This document shows positions 7,601-17,177 of a stretch of 64,000 nucleotides of DNA, in pieces. Position numbers and translations under genes: made by a program. The notes below the pieces were generated by a model. It was not told the DNA's origin. It made no database searches and saw only the letters and a program-made list of their open reading frames with translations. The stretch's first letter is position 1; each line of letters opens with the position of its first letter. The stretch comes from Pseudomonadota bacterium (GTDB lineage: Bacteria > Pseudomonadota > Gammaproteobacteria > Steroidobacterales > Steroidobacteraceae), in NCBI GenBank assembly GCA_025355105.1, contig JANYAE010000058.1:1-64000 (forward strand), given 5' to 3'.

Positions 7601-10261
7601 CTAGAACCTCTGGCCGATCTTCAGTCCGACGGTGCGCGGCTGCGCCGGGATGATGTACGGCTGCAACGCATTGTTGGACTGCACGAAGCGCGAGTACTCG
7701 GCCCGCTTGTCACCAAGGTTGGTGATGAACAGCTCGACGTGCAGGCCGTTCTTCTCCACCCCGCCCGACACATCCAACATGCCGTAGGCCGGCTGCATGC
7801 CGACGATCGTCACGTCCGCGGTCTTCAGCGCCGGCGCCACCTGCGTCTGGTAGACGTAGGCCGCCTGCATGTTGCCTTCCCAATCGTTGCCGAAGCCGAA
7901 GCTGTAGCGCGCGACCGCGTTACCCTTGAACTTCGGCGCGATCGGCAGGTTCGAGCCGGCCGGCGCCTTCGGCGTCGACGGCCCACCAGTCACCAGGTTG
8001 CCCGCCGAGTCGTGGTAGGTGTAGCTGCAGTCGGCACTGGTCACCGCCGCCTGCGTGTCCGGGTTGGTCACGCCGCAGTAGTTGGTCGTCATCTTCGGAT
8101 CGAGCAGCGACGCGTTCAGCGACACCACCAGGCCGCCGCCCACCGCCCACTCGAGCTCGGACTCGATGCCCTTGATCCTCGCCGTACCGCCGTTGGTGAT
8201 GATCGTCAGGCTGTTCGGGCCGAGGAACGAGAACTGGAAGTCCTTCCAGTCCTCCTGGAACAGCGAGCCGTTCCACCGCAGGTGGTGGTTCATCCACTGG
8301 GTCTTCCAGCCGAACTCGTAGTTGGTCAGGAAGTCCGCCTTGTAGGGGCCGAGGTTGCCGTTGCGGTTGACGCCGCCCGGCCGGAAGCCCTTCGAGTAGG
8401 TTGCATAGAGCATCGCGTCCGGCGTGATCTTCCACGTCAGGTTGGCACGCGGCACGTGGCCGGTCTCCTTGACCTCCTTGTCGAGGTTGGAGCACGGGTT
8501 GCCGGAAATCGTCGGCCCCTCGAAGCAGCTGTTCATGCCCGGCCCGAAGCCGAACCAGTTCTGCGCCTGGCTCGAATAGCCGTAGAAGCCGGCCAGCGAG
8601 TTGTCAGCCTTGAAGTAGCGGTAGCCGACGGTCGCGGACCACTGCTTGCTGATGTCCCACGTGACCTGGGCGAACGCCGCCTGGTCGCGATCAACGCGCT
8701 GCTCGTCGGTGAGCCAGATCGTGTTGTTGAGCGTCGGGATCGACAGCAGCTGCGCGAAGCCGTTGGCATTCTGCATGTACGGGTTCGTGAAGCCGTAGCC
8801 CGGCATGACGTACTGCTCGAAGATGTTGTGCAGCTGGCGCTCGACGAACAGGCCGACGGTGCCCTTGACCGGCAGGTCCTGCGGCGTCGTCAAGCGCAGC
8901 TCGTGGCTCCACTTCTCGAAGTGGCCCTTCGAGATGACGAGCTCCTGCGGCATGATCGGGATGCCGCCGTTGACCTGGCCGGTCGCATTGGTCGTCAGGC
9001 CGGCGTTGCCAAGCCAGTAGTGGCCCGAGCCGAAGCGGTTGTCGTAGAAGAACGAGTAGTCGGCGTAGTCGGCGATCGAGTGGACCTCGCGCTTCATGAA
9101 CGCACCGGCGTACACGAGGTCGAAGTTGCCGATCTTGCCCTCGACCGTGAGCGCGCTCTGCACCCAGGAGTCCTGCGAATTCTCGGGCCCGAAATGCGCC
9201 AGCTGCAGGTCGCCCATGCCGGGGTCGTAGCCGAAGAAGCCGTCGGTGGTCACCGACTGGCCCATCATGGTCGGCGTGATGATCAGGCGGTTGTCCAGCA
9301 GGTTCAGGCGCAGCGCCACCCGGCCGCCCTGCGTGTCCGCCGTGTTGTAGGCGTTCTTGGTGTAGGCCGAGTTGTTGATCGAGCCGGCGCCCACCGGGCA
9401 GGTCGTGTTCGAGGCCGTCGGCAGACCATTGCCGTTCGCCGCGCACCAGGTCGGGAAGAAGCGCTGGCCATTGACGATGCCGGCCGTCGTCGCGGCGTTG
9501 GCCGAATTGTTGGTCCCGGCGACGTTGTTGACGAAGCCCGCCGCATGCTCGTCCCAGGCGACGAGACGGATCGCCGCGATCGGCGACAGCGGGATGTTGA
9601 TGAAGCCCTCGGCGCCGTAGCCGACACCGCCGTGATAGACGTTGTTGGCGCTGAAGTCGTAGCCGGCCGAGAACTTGGTCGGATCGGGCTTGTTGGTGAT
9701 GATGCGGATCGTGCCCGCCTGCGAGCTGGCGCCGTACAGGGTGCCCTGCGGCCCCTCGAGGACCTCGACCCGCGCGATGTCGTAGACGTGTACGTCGACC
9801 GTCCCGTCGATCGTCGTCACCGGCTGCTCGTCGAGGTAGGTACCGACGCTCGGCTGCGAGCCCGAGTGGTTCTCGTTGGCGCCGCTGACGACGCCGCGCA
9901 TGTAGACGTGCGAGGAACCCGGCTGGCCGTTGCCGCCCTGACCGTCGCCGCGACTGAAGGACACGCTCGGCAGGTACTTCACGTAGTCGTCGAGGTTGGT
10001 GATCTTCAGTTCCTCGAGCTTCTCGGTGCCCAGGGCGATGATCGCCACCGGCACGTCCTGCATGCGCTCGCTCTTCTTCTGCGCGGTCACGACGACCTCT
10101 TCAAGGCCGGAGTCCTTCTGCTGGGCGTACGCCGGAACGCCGGCGAGTACCGCCGAAATCGCCGAGGCGAGCGGCAAGTAGGTGTGCACCCGGCTCCGCC
10201 TGGCGGCGGCGTCCGCCGCCTGGCCAGCTCGCGGATGGGATAGATGTCGGCTACGGTTCAT
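7601..10261 (-). CDS. TonB-dependent outer-membrane receptor
   Basis: This 886-residue protein is a TonB-dependent receptor of the large xanthomonad/sphingomonad type. It begins with an extended signal peptide ending near AVLAGVPAYAQ. The TonB-box and plug region follow (LEEVVVTAQKKSERMQDVPV), with plug motifs (EVLEGPQGTLYGASSQAGTI). A long beta-barrel ends in the terminal aromatic GLKIGQRF expected for outer-membrane insertion. It should import a scarce substrate with TonB/ExbBD energy; the ligand cannot be told from sequence. A strong Shine-Dalgarno (GGGGAG) precedes the ATG. It lies 16 bases downstream of the TPR-sulfotransferase gene, so the two are probably co-transcribed. Confidence 0.95.
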   Translation of the reverse strand: MNRSRHLSHPRAGQAADAAARRSRVHTYLPLASAISAVLAGVPAYAQQKDSGLEEVVVTAQKKSERMQDVPVAIIALGTEKLEELKITNLDDYVKYLPSVSFSRGDGQGGNGQPGSSHVYMRGVVSGANENHSGSQPSVGTYLDEQPVTTIDGTVDVHVYDIARVEVLEGPQGTLYGASSQAGTIRIITNKPDPTKFSAGYDFSANNVYHGGVGYGAEGFINIPLSPIAAIRLVAWDEHAAGFVNNVAGTNNSANAATTAGIVNGQRFFPTWCAANGNGLPTASNTTCPVGAGSINNSAYTKNAYNTADTQGGRVALRLNLLDNRLIITPTMMGQSVTTDGFFGYDPGMGDLQLAHFGPENSQDSWVQSALTVEGKIGNFDLVYAGAFMKREVHSIADYADYSFFYDNRFGSGHYWLGNAGLTTNATGQVNGGIPIMPQELVISKGHFEKWSHELRLTTPQDLPVKGTVGLFVERQLHNIFEQYVMPGYGFTNPYMQNANGFAQLLSIPTLNNTIWLTDEQRVDRDQAAFAQVTWDISKQWSATVGYRYFKADNSLAGFYGYSSQAQNWFGFGPGMNSCFEGPTISGNPCSNLDKEVKETGHVPRANLTWKITPDAMLYATYSKGFRPGGVNRNGNLGPYKADFLTNYEFGWKTQWMNHHLRWNGSLFQEDWKDFQFSFLGPNSLTIITNGGTARIKGIESELEWAVGGGLVVSLNASLLDPKMTTNYCGVTNPDTQAAVTSADCSYTYHDSAGNLVTGGPSTPKAPAGSNLPIAPKFKGNAVARYSFGFGNDWEGNMQAAYVYQTQVAPALKTADVTIVGMQPAYGMLDVSGGVEKNGLHVELFITNLGDKRAEYSRFVQSNNALQPYIIPAQPRTVGLKIGQRF

Positions 10262-10277
10262 GTCGTCGCTCCCCTGC

Positions 10278-12341
10278 TCATTGAGATTGGATCAAATTGA
10301 CGTCGATGTTCTCGACAGACTCTAGAAAGACCGGGACCTGCGGATAGAGATCGAGGACCGGGCCGAGCGCCGCCTTGAGCGGGCCGAGCCAGGGCTCGAA
10401 GTGCTTCCAGTGGTCTACACCCTCGCGGTAGATCGGCCGCCGTACCTGCTCCGAGCTTGCGGTCCGGACGGCGCGTTCGTTCTCGTAGAACTTGAGGCAG
10501 CGTTCGTCGAACGGCAGGCCGCAGTAGGCCAGCAGCCGGCGCACCTCCGCCTCGGTGTCGTCGATCATCCGCTCGTAGCAGACGCGATGGACGCGTCCGG
10601 GCAGCACGGCGTCCATGTGCGCCATGACCTCGACATAGTCGCGGTAGTAGCGGCCCACGCCGTCGAGCGAATACGAGAAGCTCTGGCCGCGGGCGAAATG
10701 CTGTTTGAAGTTGGAGAAACAGCAGCCGAGCGGGTGGCGCCGGGCGTCGATGATCTTCGAGTTCGGCAGGATCAGGTGAATCAGCGCGACCTGCAGCCAG
10801 TTGTTCGGCATCTTGTCGATGAAATACGGCGCGTCGGTCTTGCGCTGGATCCGCGTCTGCTCGAGATACTGTTCGCCGAGCGCGCGCAGCCGCTCGCCGT
10901 CGAGCCCGGCGACCACGCCGGGATAGCGCCGCTCGTCGTCCTTCGGCCGGTCGCCGGCGAGGTCGCGGGCGATGCGGCCGATGTCCGGCAGCTCCATCGT
11001 GCCCTCGACCAGCGGGTGGCTCGACAGGATCTGCTCGAGCAAGGTCGAGCCGGCCCGTGGCATGCCGATGACGAAGATCGGATCCGCAGCCGGACTGCCG
11101 GCAGCGGCGCGGGCGGCGAAGAATTCGCGCGTGTACAACGCCTTGAATCGCCGCACGTAGGCGCTCGTCTCGTCGGCGTCGTACGGCGTCAGCTGCCGTC
11201 GGATGGCGCTGCCGGCCTCGTAGTGCGCGAACGCGTCGGCGTACGAGCCGCGATCCTCGAGCGCCTTGCCGAGTGCGAAATCGAAGTGCAGGCGGTCCTC
11301 GGGGTCCAGGTCGTCGCGACGCAGCGCCGCGCGCATCGCCGCAACGTCGGACTCGGAGAACTCGAAGGTCTTGAGGTTCGCCAGGCTCCAGTAGGCCTCG
11401 CCGAGGCCTGGCTGCAGCGCGATGCCGCGCCGGTAGGCGGCGATGCTCTCGCCCTGGCGGCGCGCAGTTTTGAGCGCATGGCCGTAGCTCAACCACACCT
11501 TCGGCTGCTCCGGGTACTCCTTGAGCACGGCCTCGTAGACCTCGAGCGACTCGGAGTAGTCTCCGAGGTGCGCGAGGATCGCGGCCTTGAGGTTGCGGTA
11601 CGACGGGTTACGCGGCTCCTTGGCCAGCAGCCGCTTGATCTGCGGCAGCGCTTCGTCGGCTTTGGTCTGACGAAACAGCACGACCGCGTAGTTGTGCCGG
11701 GCCGCATCGAAGCTCGGCGCGAGCGCGAGACAGCGCTCGAGCAGCGCCTGTGAGTCCGGATAGCGGCGCAGGCGCGCCGCGACCTCGGCCAGCATGCGCA
11801 GCGCCGCCACGTCGGTCTCGTGCTGCAGCAGGTGCTGGCGCAGCAAGGCTTCGGCCTCGGGGATCCGGTTGTCGACGAGTGCGGCGGCCGCGCTCATCAG
11901 CCGCGGATCGCGGTTGGCCGACTTGATGAAGCGCGCGCGCGCCGCGTCGGCCCCGACGCTGTCACCGTTCGCGTCGAGGCAGTCGGCCAGCCGGCGCCAG
12001 GCATCCGGCAGGTCGGACTTGAGCTCCGTCGCGCGCTGAAGCGCCGCGATCGCCTCGTCGGCGCGCCCGGATTCGCCCAGCGCGATGCCCAGTTCAAGCT
12101 GTGCGGCGGCCCAGCGCGGCTGTTCCCGCGCGAGCGGCTCGAGCACTTCGAGGGCAGCACCCGGCTCGCCGGCGATGCGCCGCGCGATGCCCTGGATGAG
12201 TCGCGCCGGTGGGTGGCCTGGAACCGCCTTGAGGATCTCGCCAGCCTGCTCTGACGCGAGCTGCGGCTGCGTCTCCAGCAGCCGCGCGGCGTGCGCGAGC
12301 GCGACGTCGAGCGTCCCTACGGGCTCCGAAGCGGTGCTCAA
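10278..12341 (-). CDS. TPR-repeat sulfotransferase family protein
   Basis: This 687-residue protein combines about 360 residues of tetratricopeptide repeats with a C-terminal sulfotransferase domain. TPR motifs include WAAAQLELGIALGESGRADE and PKVWLSYGHALKTARRQGES. The PAPS 5'-phosphosulfate loop is at FVIGMPRAGSTLLEQILSSH, and downstream motifs include YFIDKMPNNW and DARRHPLGCCFSNF. It should transfer sulfate from PAPS to an unidentified acceptor, with the repeats binding a protein partner. The start is TTG at 12341, supported by AAGGA about 9 bases upstream. No signal peptide is evident. It precedes the TonB receptor in an apparent two-gene operon, a pairing often seen in this bacterial group. 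Confidence 0.88.
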   Translation of the reverse strand: MSTASEPVGTLDVALAHAARLLETQPQLASEQAGEILKAVPGHPPARLIQGIARRIAGEPGAALEVLEPLAREQPRWAAAQLELGIALGESGRADEAIAALQRATELKSDLPDAWRRLADCLDANGDSVGADAARARFIKSANRDPRLMSAAAALVDNRIPEAEALLRQHLLQHETDVAALRMLAEVAARLRRYPDSQALLERCLALAPSFDAARHNYAVVLFRQTKADEALPQIKRLLAKEPRNPSYRNLKAAILAHLGDYSESLEVYEAVLKEYPEQPKVWLSYGHALKTARRQGESIAAYRRGIALQPGLGEAYWSLANLKTFEFSESDVAAMRAALRRDDLDPEDRLHFDFALGKALEDRGSYADAFAHYEAGSAIRRQLTPYDADETSAYVRRFKALYTREFFAARAAAGSPAADPIFVIGMPRAGSTLLEQILSSHPLVEGTMELPDIGRIARDLAGDRPKDDERRYPGVVAGLDGERLRALGEQYLEQTRIQRKTDAPYFIDKMPNNWLQVALIHLILPNSKIIDARRHPLGCCFSNFKQHFARGQSFSYSLDGVGRYYRDYVEVMAHMDAVLPGRVHRVCYERMIDDTEAEVRRLLAYCGLPFDERCLKFYENERAVRTASSEQVRRPIYREGVDHWKHFEPWLGPLKAALGPVLDLYPQVPVFLESVENIDVNLIQSQ

Positions 12342-12613
12342 TAGACGATCCTTACGCCCCGTTGCGCAATTCCATGCCGATGAGAAACCGGCAGGTCCTC
12401 ATTGTCAATTAAGCGACGCCGCAGTGCCATCAAATACGGGCCCGGGCCGGCGTTGTTGCGATTGTACAACGGGTCGTCTGCAAACGTGAGCGGTCGTCGC
12501 GGCGAGCGTGTCGCCGATCTGGGGCGGCGGCCTCGCGGGGTGCCGGCGACGACGGCGACGGCGATGGCGGCCACAGGCTGGCGCTAGAATCAGCGCCCCT
12601 AACGGAACCTGCC
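12342..12613. other. Divergent intergenic region, sulfotransferase and ispG
   Basis: These 272 bases separate the minus-strand sulfotransferase gene from ispG. The left half is AT-richer than its surroundings. On the minus strand a TTGACA (12403-12408) is followed 17 bases later by the poor -10 TCTCAT. On the plus strand TAGAAT at 12585-12590 could be the -10 for ispG, but has no matching -35. No gene is supported. Confidence 0.3.
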
Positions 12614-13842
<1,229 letters not shown>

Positions 13843-13846
<4 letters not shown>

Positions 13847-14175
13847 CCGAAGCGCTCGCTGACCGCCGCTGCGTCCCGTGCGAGGGCGGCGTGACGCCCT
13901 TCACTGAGTCCGAGGCCCGCGCGGCGCTCGGCTCGCTCGACAAGGCCTGGCAGCTGGATGGCGCGGCGCGCCACCTGGAGCGCGCCTACCGGTTCAAGGA
14001 CTTCTACCGCGTCATGAGCTTCGCCAACGCCGTCGCGCACATCGCCAACCGCGAGGATCATCACCCGGATCTCGAGCTCGGCTACGACTACTGCCGCGTG
14101 CGTTACACGACGCACGCGATCAAGGGGCTTTCGGAAAACGACTTCATCTGCGCGGCCAAAATCGACCGGCTGTGA
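13843..14175 (+). CDS. phhB: 4a-hydroxytetrahydrobiopterin dehydratase
   Basis: This 110-residue protein is a pterin-4a-carbinolamine dehydratase, which regenerates the pterin cofactor after phenylalanine hydroxylase turnover. The diagnostic active-site stretch is [20 protein letters not shown], containing the HHP motif, preceded by [16 protein letters not shown]. Start at 13843 gives a 4-base overlap with ispG, implying translational coupling. The ORF track hides it at the end of a longer frame that is otherwise an ispG shadow. No phenylalanine hydroxylase gene lies in the window, so a more general pterin role is possible. Confidence 0.93.
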
Positions 14176-14179
14176 GCGC

Positions 14180-14713
14180 TCAGGTTCCGGGCCGCCGGCC
14201 GAGCCGGGTCGCGAGGCGCGCCCGAAACGCGAGGTAGGCGCCGAGGATCAGACCGCAGAACAGCAGCAGGCCGGCGCCCTCGACGGCCTGGTAGAGCGGA
14301 TCCAGCAACTGCGCGCGCCGCGCTGCGAGCGCACCGAGACCGGCCGCGAGACGCGCCGGCGACCCGCCTGCCGACCACAGCCGCGCCTCGTAGGCCGCGT
14401 AGCGCACGGCCAGCAGCCCGGGCTCGAACACCGCGTACAACAGGTAGAGGCCGAGGCCGTCGAGCAGCGCCACGAGCGCGGTGATCAACGCCGCCGCCGC
14501 GAGTCGCGGCCCGAAGCCGCCAGCAAGCGGCTGCTCCGCCGCGGCCCGCGCGCCGAGCTGCACGGCGATCAGCGTGACGAGGAGCGCGGCGTAGCCCGCG
14601 AAGCGGCCGTCGCCGCCCGGCGCCACGAGCACAGGCACGACGCCGGCCAGCCCGGCGAGGATCCCGCCGACCAGCCCGGCCACCGCGGCGAGCGCGAACG
14701 CGCGCCGGCTCAC
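14180..14713 (-). CDS. Small integral membrane protein of unknown function
   Basis: I do not recognise this 177-residue protein. It has about four hydrophobic segments: near residues 5-32 (glycine/valine-rich), 40-55, 72-98 (LITALVALLDGLGLYLLYAVF) and 143-166. It ends in an arginine-rich tail (RARLATRLGRRPG), suggesting a cytoplasmic C-terminus. The start is GTG at 14713, overlapping the stop of the upstream UbiH-type gene by four bases (GTGA), so it is the last member of the ygfB-pepP-ubiH operon. A role with membrane quinone synthesis is only a guess from position. Confidence 0.65.
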   Translation of the reverse strand: MSRRAFALAAVAGLVGGILAGLAGVVPVLVAPGGDGRFAGYAALLVTLIAVQLGARAAAEQPLAGGFGPRLAAAALITALVALLDGLGLYLLYAVFEPGLLAVRYAAYEARLWSAGGSPARLAAGLGALAARRAQLLDPLYQAVEGAGLLLFCGLILGAYLAFRARLATRLGRRPGT

Positions 14714-15912
14714 GGCGCGCCGAGGGCGCGGTCGATCAGCAGTCGCTTGAGCGGCGCCGCCCGGTTGACCAACGCAAGCCCCAGCCGGCGGCCGCGGCGC
14801 ACCGCGGCGCGCTGGTCGGTGAACAGCCGAAAGAGCGCATCAAGCGCCGCGCCCATCAGCGCGTTGTCGGCGCGGCGCGCGCGCGCGTAGCGGCCGAGTG
14901 CGCGGGGATCGCCCGGATCGCCGCCCTCCGCCAGCGCGCGCCCGAGCTCCTCGGCAAGCGCCAGCACGTCGAGGAAACCCTGGTTGACGCCTTGCCCGGC
15001 GAGCGGGTGCACCGTGTGCGCCGCGTCACCGACGAGCACGAGCCGCGTCGCCGCGTAGCTCGCGGCATTGAAGCGCCGTAGCGGAAAGCGCACACGCGGC
15101 GCGCTCACCGCGAGCGCGCCCAGCGCGCCGTCGCTCGCCGCCGTGACCGCCGCGGCGAAGCCGGCGTCGTCGAGCGCGACCAGCCGCGCGGCCTCCGCCG
15201 GAGTCGTCGACCAGACGATCGACACGCGCCCATCCGCGAGCGGCAGGATGCCGAGCGGGCCGGTCGCGAGGAAGCGCTGCCGCGCCGCGCCGCCGTGCGG
15301 CAGCTCAGGGCGCAGGTGCGTGACGATGGCCTCGGCCGGGTAGACCTCGCCGTCGCCGCCGAGTCCGGCGAGCTGCCGAAGCGGCGAATCGGCACCGTCC
15401 GCGGCAACGACGAGGCCGGCGGTCACGGTGCGGCCACCGACGCTGGCGCGCGCCACGTCCGGCGCGAGCTCGAGGGCGGTGACCGGGCTGCGCAACAGCG
15501 TCACGCCGAGCGCGAGCGCGCGCTCGATGAGCGCCGCTGCGACGACCCGGTTCTCGACGATGTGCCCGAGGTTCGGCTCGCCGGCCTCGGCGGCGTCGAA
15601 GCTCAGGGTCTCGGCGCCGGCCGGCGCCGAGGCGCCGTCCCAGACGAGCATGCGCTCGTAGGCACACGGCCGGCGCCGCTCGACCAGCGACCAGGCGCCG
15701 ACTGACACGAGCAGCCGCTCGGCCGCGCGTGACAGCGCCGAGACGCGCAGCTCCAGCGGATCCGCGGGCAGCGGCGGCAGCGCCGGTTGCGGCTCGACGA
15801 GCCCGACTCGCAGCGGCCGGGTCCGCTCGCCACCGGCCAGCAGCGCCGCGAGCGCGGCACCCACCATGCCGCCGCCGGCGATCAGTACGTCGAACTCGCG
15901 CCGCACGCTCAA
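14710..15912 (-). CDS. UbiH/UbiF/UbiI/VisC-family FAD monooxygenase (second copy)
   Basis: This protein of about 400 residues is a class A flavin monooxygenase of the ubiquinone-hydroxylase family. It has the dinucleotide motif FDVLIAGGGMVGAALAALLAG, the DG motif region (GLVVAADGADSPLRQLAGL) and the GD motif (RLVLVGDAAHTVHPLAGQGVNQ). It probably hydroxylates a ring carbon of a ubiquinone precursor (UbiI or UbiF role). I chose TTG at 15912 because it overlaps the upstream stop (TTGA), as its operon neighbours do; GTG at 15906 is an alternative. The longer ORF start at 16914 is a shadow of ubiH. Confidence 0.88.
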   Translation of the reverse strand: MSVRREFDVLIAGGGMVGAALAALLAGGERTRPLRVGLVEPQPALPPLPADPLELRVSALSRAAERLLVSVGAWSLVERRRPCAYERMLVWDGASAPAGAETLSFDAAEAGEPNLGHIVENRVVAAALIERALALGVTLLRSPVTALELAPDVARASVGGRTVTAGLVVAADGADSPLRQLAGLGGDGEVYPAEAIVTHLRPELPHGGAARQRFLATGPLGILPLADGRVSIVWSTTPAEAARLVALDDAGFAAAVTAASDGALGALAVSAPRVRFPLRRFNAASYAATRLVLVGDAAHTVHPLAGQGVNQGFLDVLALAEELGRALAEGGDPGDPRALGRYARARRADNALMGAALDALFRLFTDQRAAVRRGRRLGLALVNRAAPLKRLLIDRALGAP

Positions 15913-17177
15913 GTTCGCGACGCCGCCGCGCCGCTCGGCGCTGACTCGAGGAGCGGCAGGCCCCGCGCCAGGCGCGGCAGGCGGCCGGCGAAGCCGAGCG
16001 ACAGCCGCGACAGCGCCGACTTCGCGGTTGGACTCAGGTCGAACAGGACGAGGCCGAGGCTGCGTGCCGCACGGAGCGGCCCGAAGGGGCTCGCGAACAG
16101 GCGCACGAGGCCGTCGGTGAAGGCGATCAGCGCATGGCGGTCGGTGCGACGCCAGTTTGCGTAGCGCTCGAGCAGTGCCTCGCCGCCCGGATCGGCCTCG
16201 GGGCCTGCGTCGGCGAGCACCTCGGCGAGCGTCGCTGCGTCGCGCAGTCCGAGATTGAATCCCTGGCCGGCGATCGGGTGCAGGCCCTGCGCGGCGTTGC
16301 CGATGATCGCGGTGCGCGGCGCGCGCTCGGCGGCTGCCTGCGTCAGCGCGAGCGGGTAGGCCTGGCGCGGCGTGACCGCGACCAGGCGGCCGAGCCGCCA
16401 GCCGAAGCGATCCTGCAGCGCGCCGAGGAAGAGCGCGTCGTTGAGTGCCAGCACGCGCTCGGCCTCGGCAGGCGCCAGCGTCCAGACGACGACGACCTGG
16501 CCGTCCGGGCCCGGCAGCACCGCGAGCGGGCCGGTCGGTGTGAAGCGCTCGTAGGCGACGTGCTGATGGGCGCGCTCCGGCGTCACCAGGCTGATGACCG
16601 CGGTCTGGCCGTAGTCCCAGCGCGCGGCACCGACGCCGACCGCCTGGCGGACCAGCGAGCCGGCGCCGTCGGCGGCGACCACGAGCCGTGCGGTCAGCGT
16701 ACGCGCGCCGCCTGCTCCCTCGAGCGTGAGCAGGGTGCCATCGCCACCGGGCACGACCGCGGTCACGCGGGCCGGCGCCAGCAGCCGGGTCCGCGCCGAC
16801 GCCCGCAGGCGGCGCCACAGCGCGCGACCGATGACGCGGTTCTCGGCAACGTAGCCGAGGGCCGGCACGCCCTGGTCCGCGGCGTCGATCAGCGCGCTGC
16901 CGAAGCGCCCGCAATCGGAGACGTGGATCTTGCGGATCGGAGTCACTTCGCGGCCGATCTCCTCCCAGGCGCCGAGCCCGGCGAAGATCCGGCGCGTGCC
17001 GTTCGAGAGCGCGATGGTGCGCGAGTCAAAGCTCGGCTGCGAGCCGTCCTCCGGCTCGACCGCCTCGATGACGACTACCTCAAGCGGCAGCGCGGCGAGC
17101 GCGAGTGCCAGGCTCGCGCCCACCATGCCGCCGCCGACGATGGCGACGTCGCAGCCGTCGGTGGCGGCGACGCTCAT
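15909..17177 (-). CDS. ubiH: UbiH-type 2-octaprenyl-6-methoxyphenol hydroxylase
   Basis: This 422-residue FAD monooxygenase has the N-terminal nucleotide-binding motif (CDVAIVGGGMVGASLALALA), the central DG motif (LVVAADGAGSLVRQAVGV) and the C-terminal GD-type motif (GNAAQGLHPIAGQGFNLGLRD). The GD motif reads GNAAQ, as in UbiH proteins, which separates it from the paralogue downstream (GDAAH). It hydroxylates C4 of the ubiquinone ring in aerobic biosynthesis. It overlaps pepP by four bases upstream (ATGA) and the second hydroxylase downstream, matching the pepP-ubiH-visC order of E. coli. Confidence 0.92.
   Translation of the reverse strand: MSVAATDGCDVAIVGGGMVGASLALALAALPLEVVVIEAVEPEDGSQPSFDSRTIALSNGTRRIFAGLGAWEEIGREVTPIRKIHVSDCGRFGSALIDAADQGVPALGYVAENRVIGRALWRRLRASARTRLLAPARVTAVVPGGDGTLLTLEGAGGARTLTARLVVAADGAGSLVRQAVGVGAARWDYGQTAVISLVTPERAHQHVAYERFTPTGPLAVLPGPDGQVVVVWTLAPAEAERVLALNDALFLGALQDRFGWRLGRLVAVTPRQAYPLALTQAAAERAPRTAIIGNAAQGLHPIAGQGFNLGLRDAATLAEVLADAGPEADPGGEALLERYANWRRTDRHALIAFTDGLVRLFASPFGPLRAARSLGLVLFDLSPTAKSALSRLSLGFAGRLPRLARGLPLLESAPSGAAASRT

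Noticed and set aside
7547-10243. 898-codon plus-strand ORF antisense to the TonB receptor
   Set aside because: Its composition (Arg, Val, Asp and His rich, no domain) is that of a GC-driven shadow; the opposite strand has a clear TonB receptor with signal peptide and terminal phenylalanine.
14710-16914. 734-residue ORF starting inside ubiH
   Set aside because: Only the last 400 residues are a real UbiH-type protein; the first part is a frame shadow of the overlapping ubiH gene.
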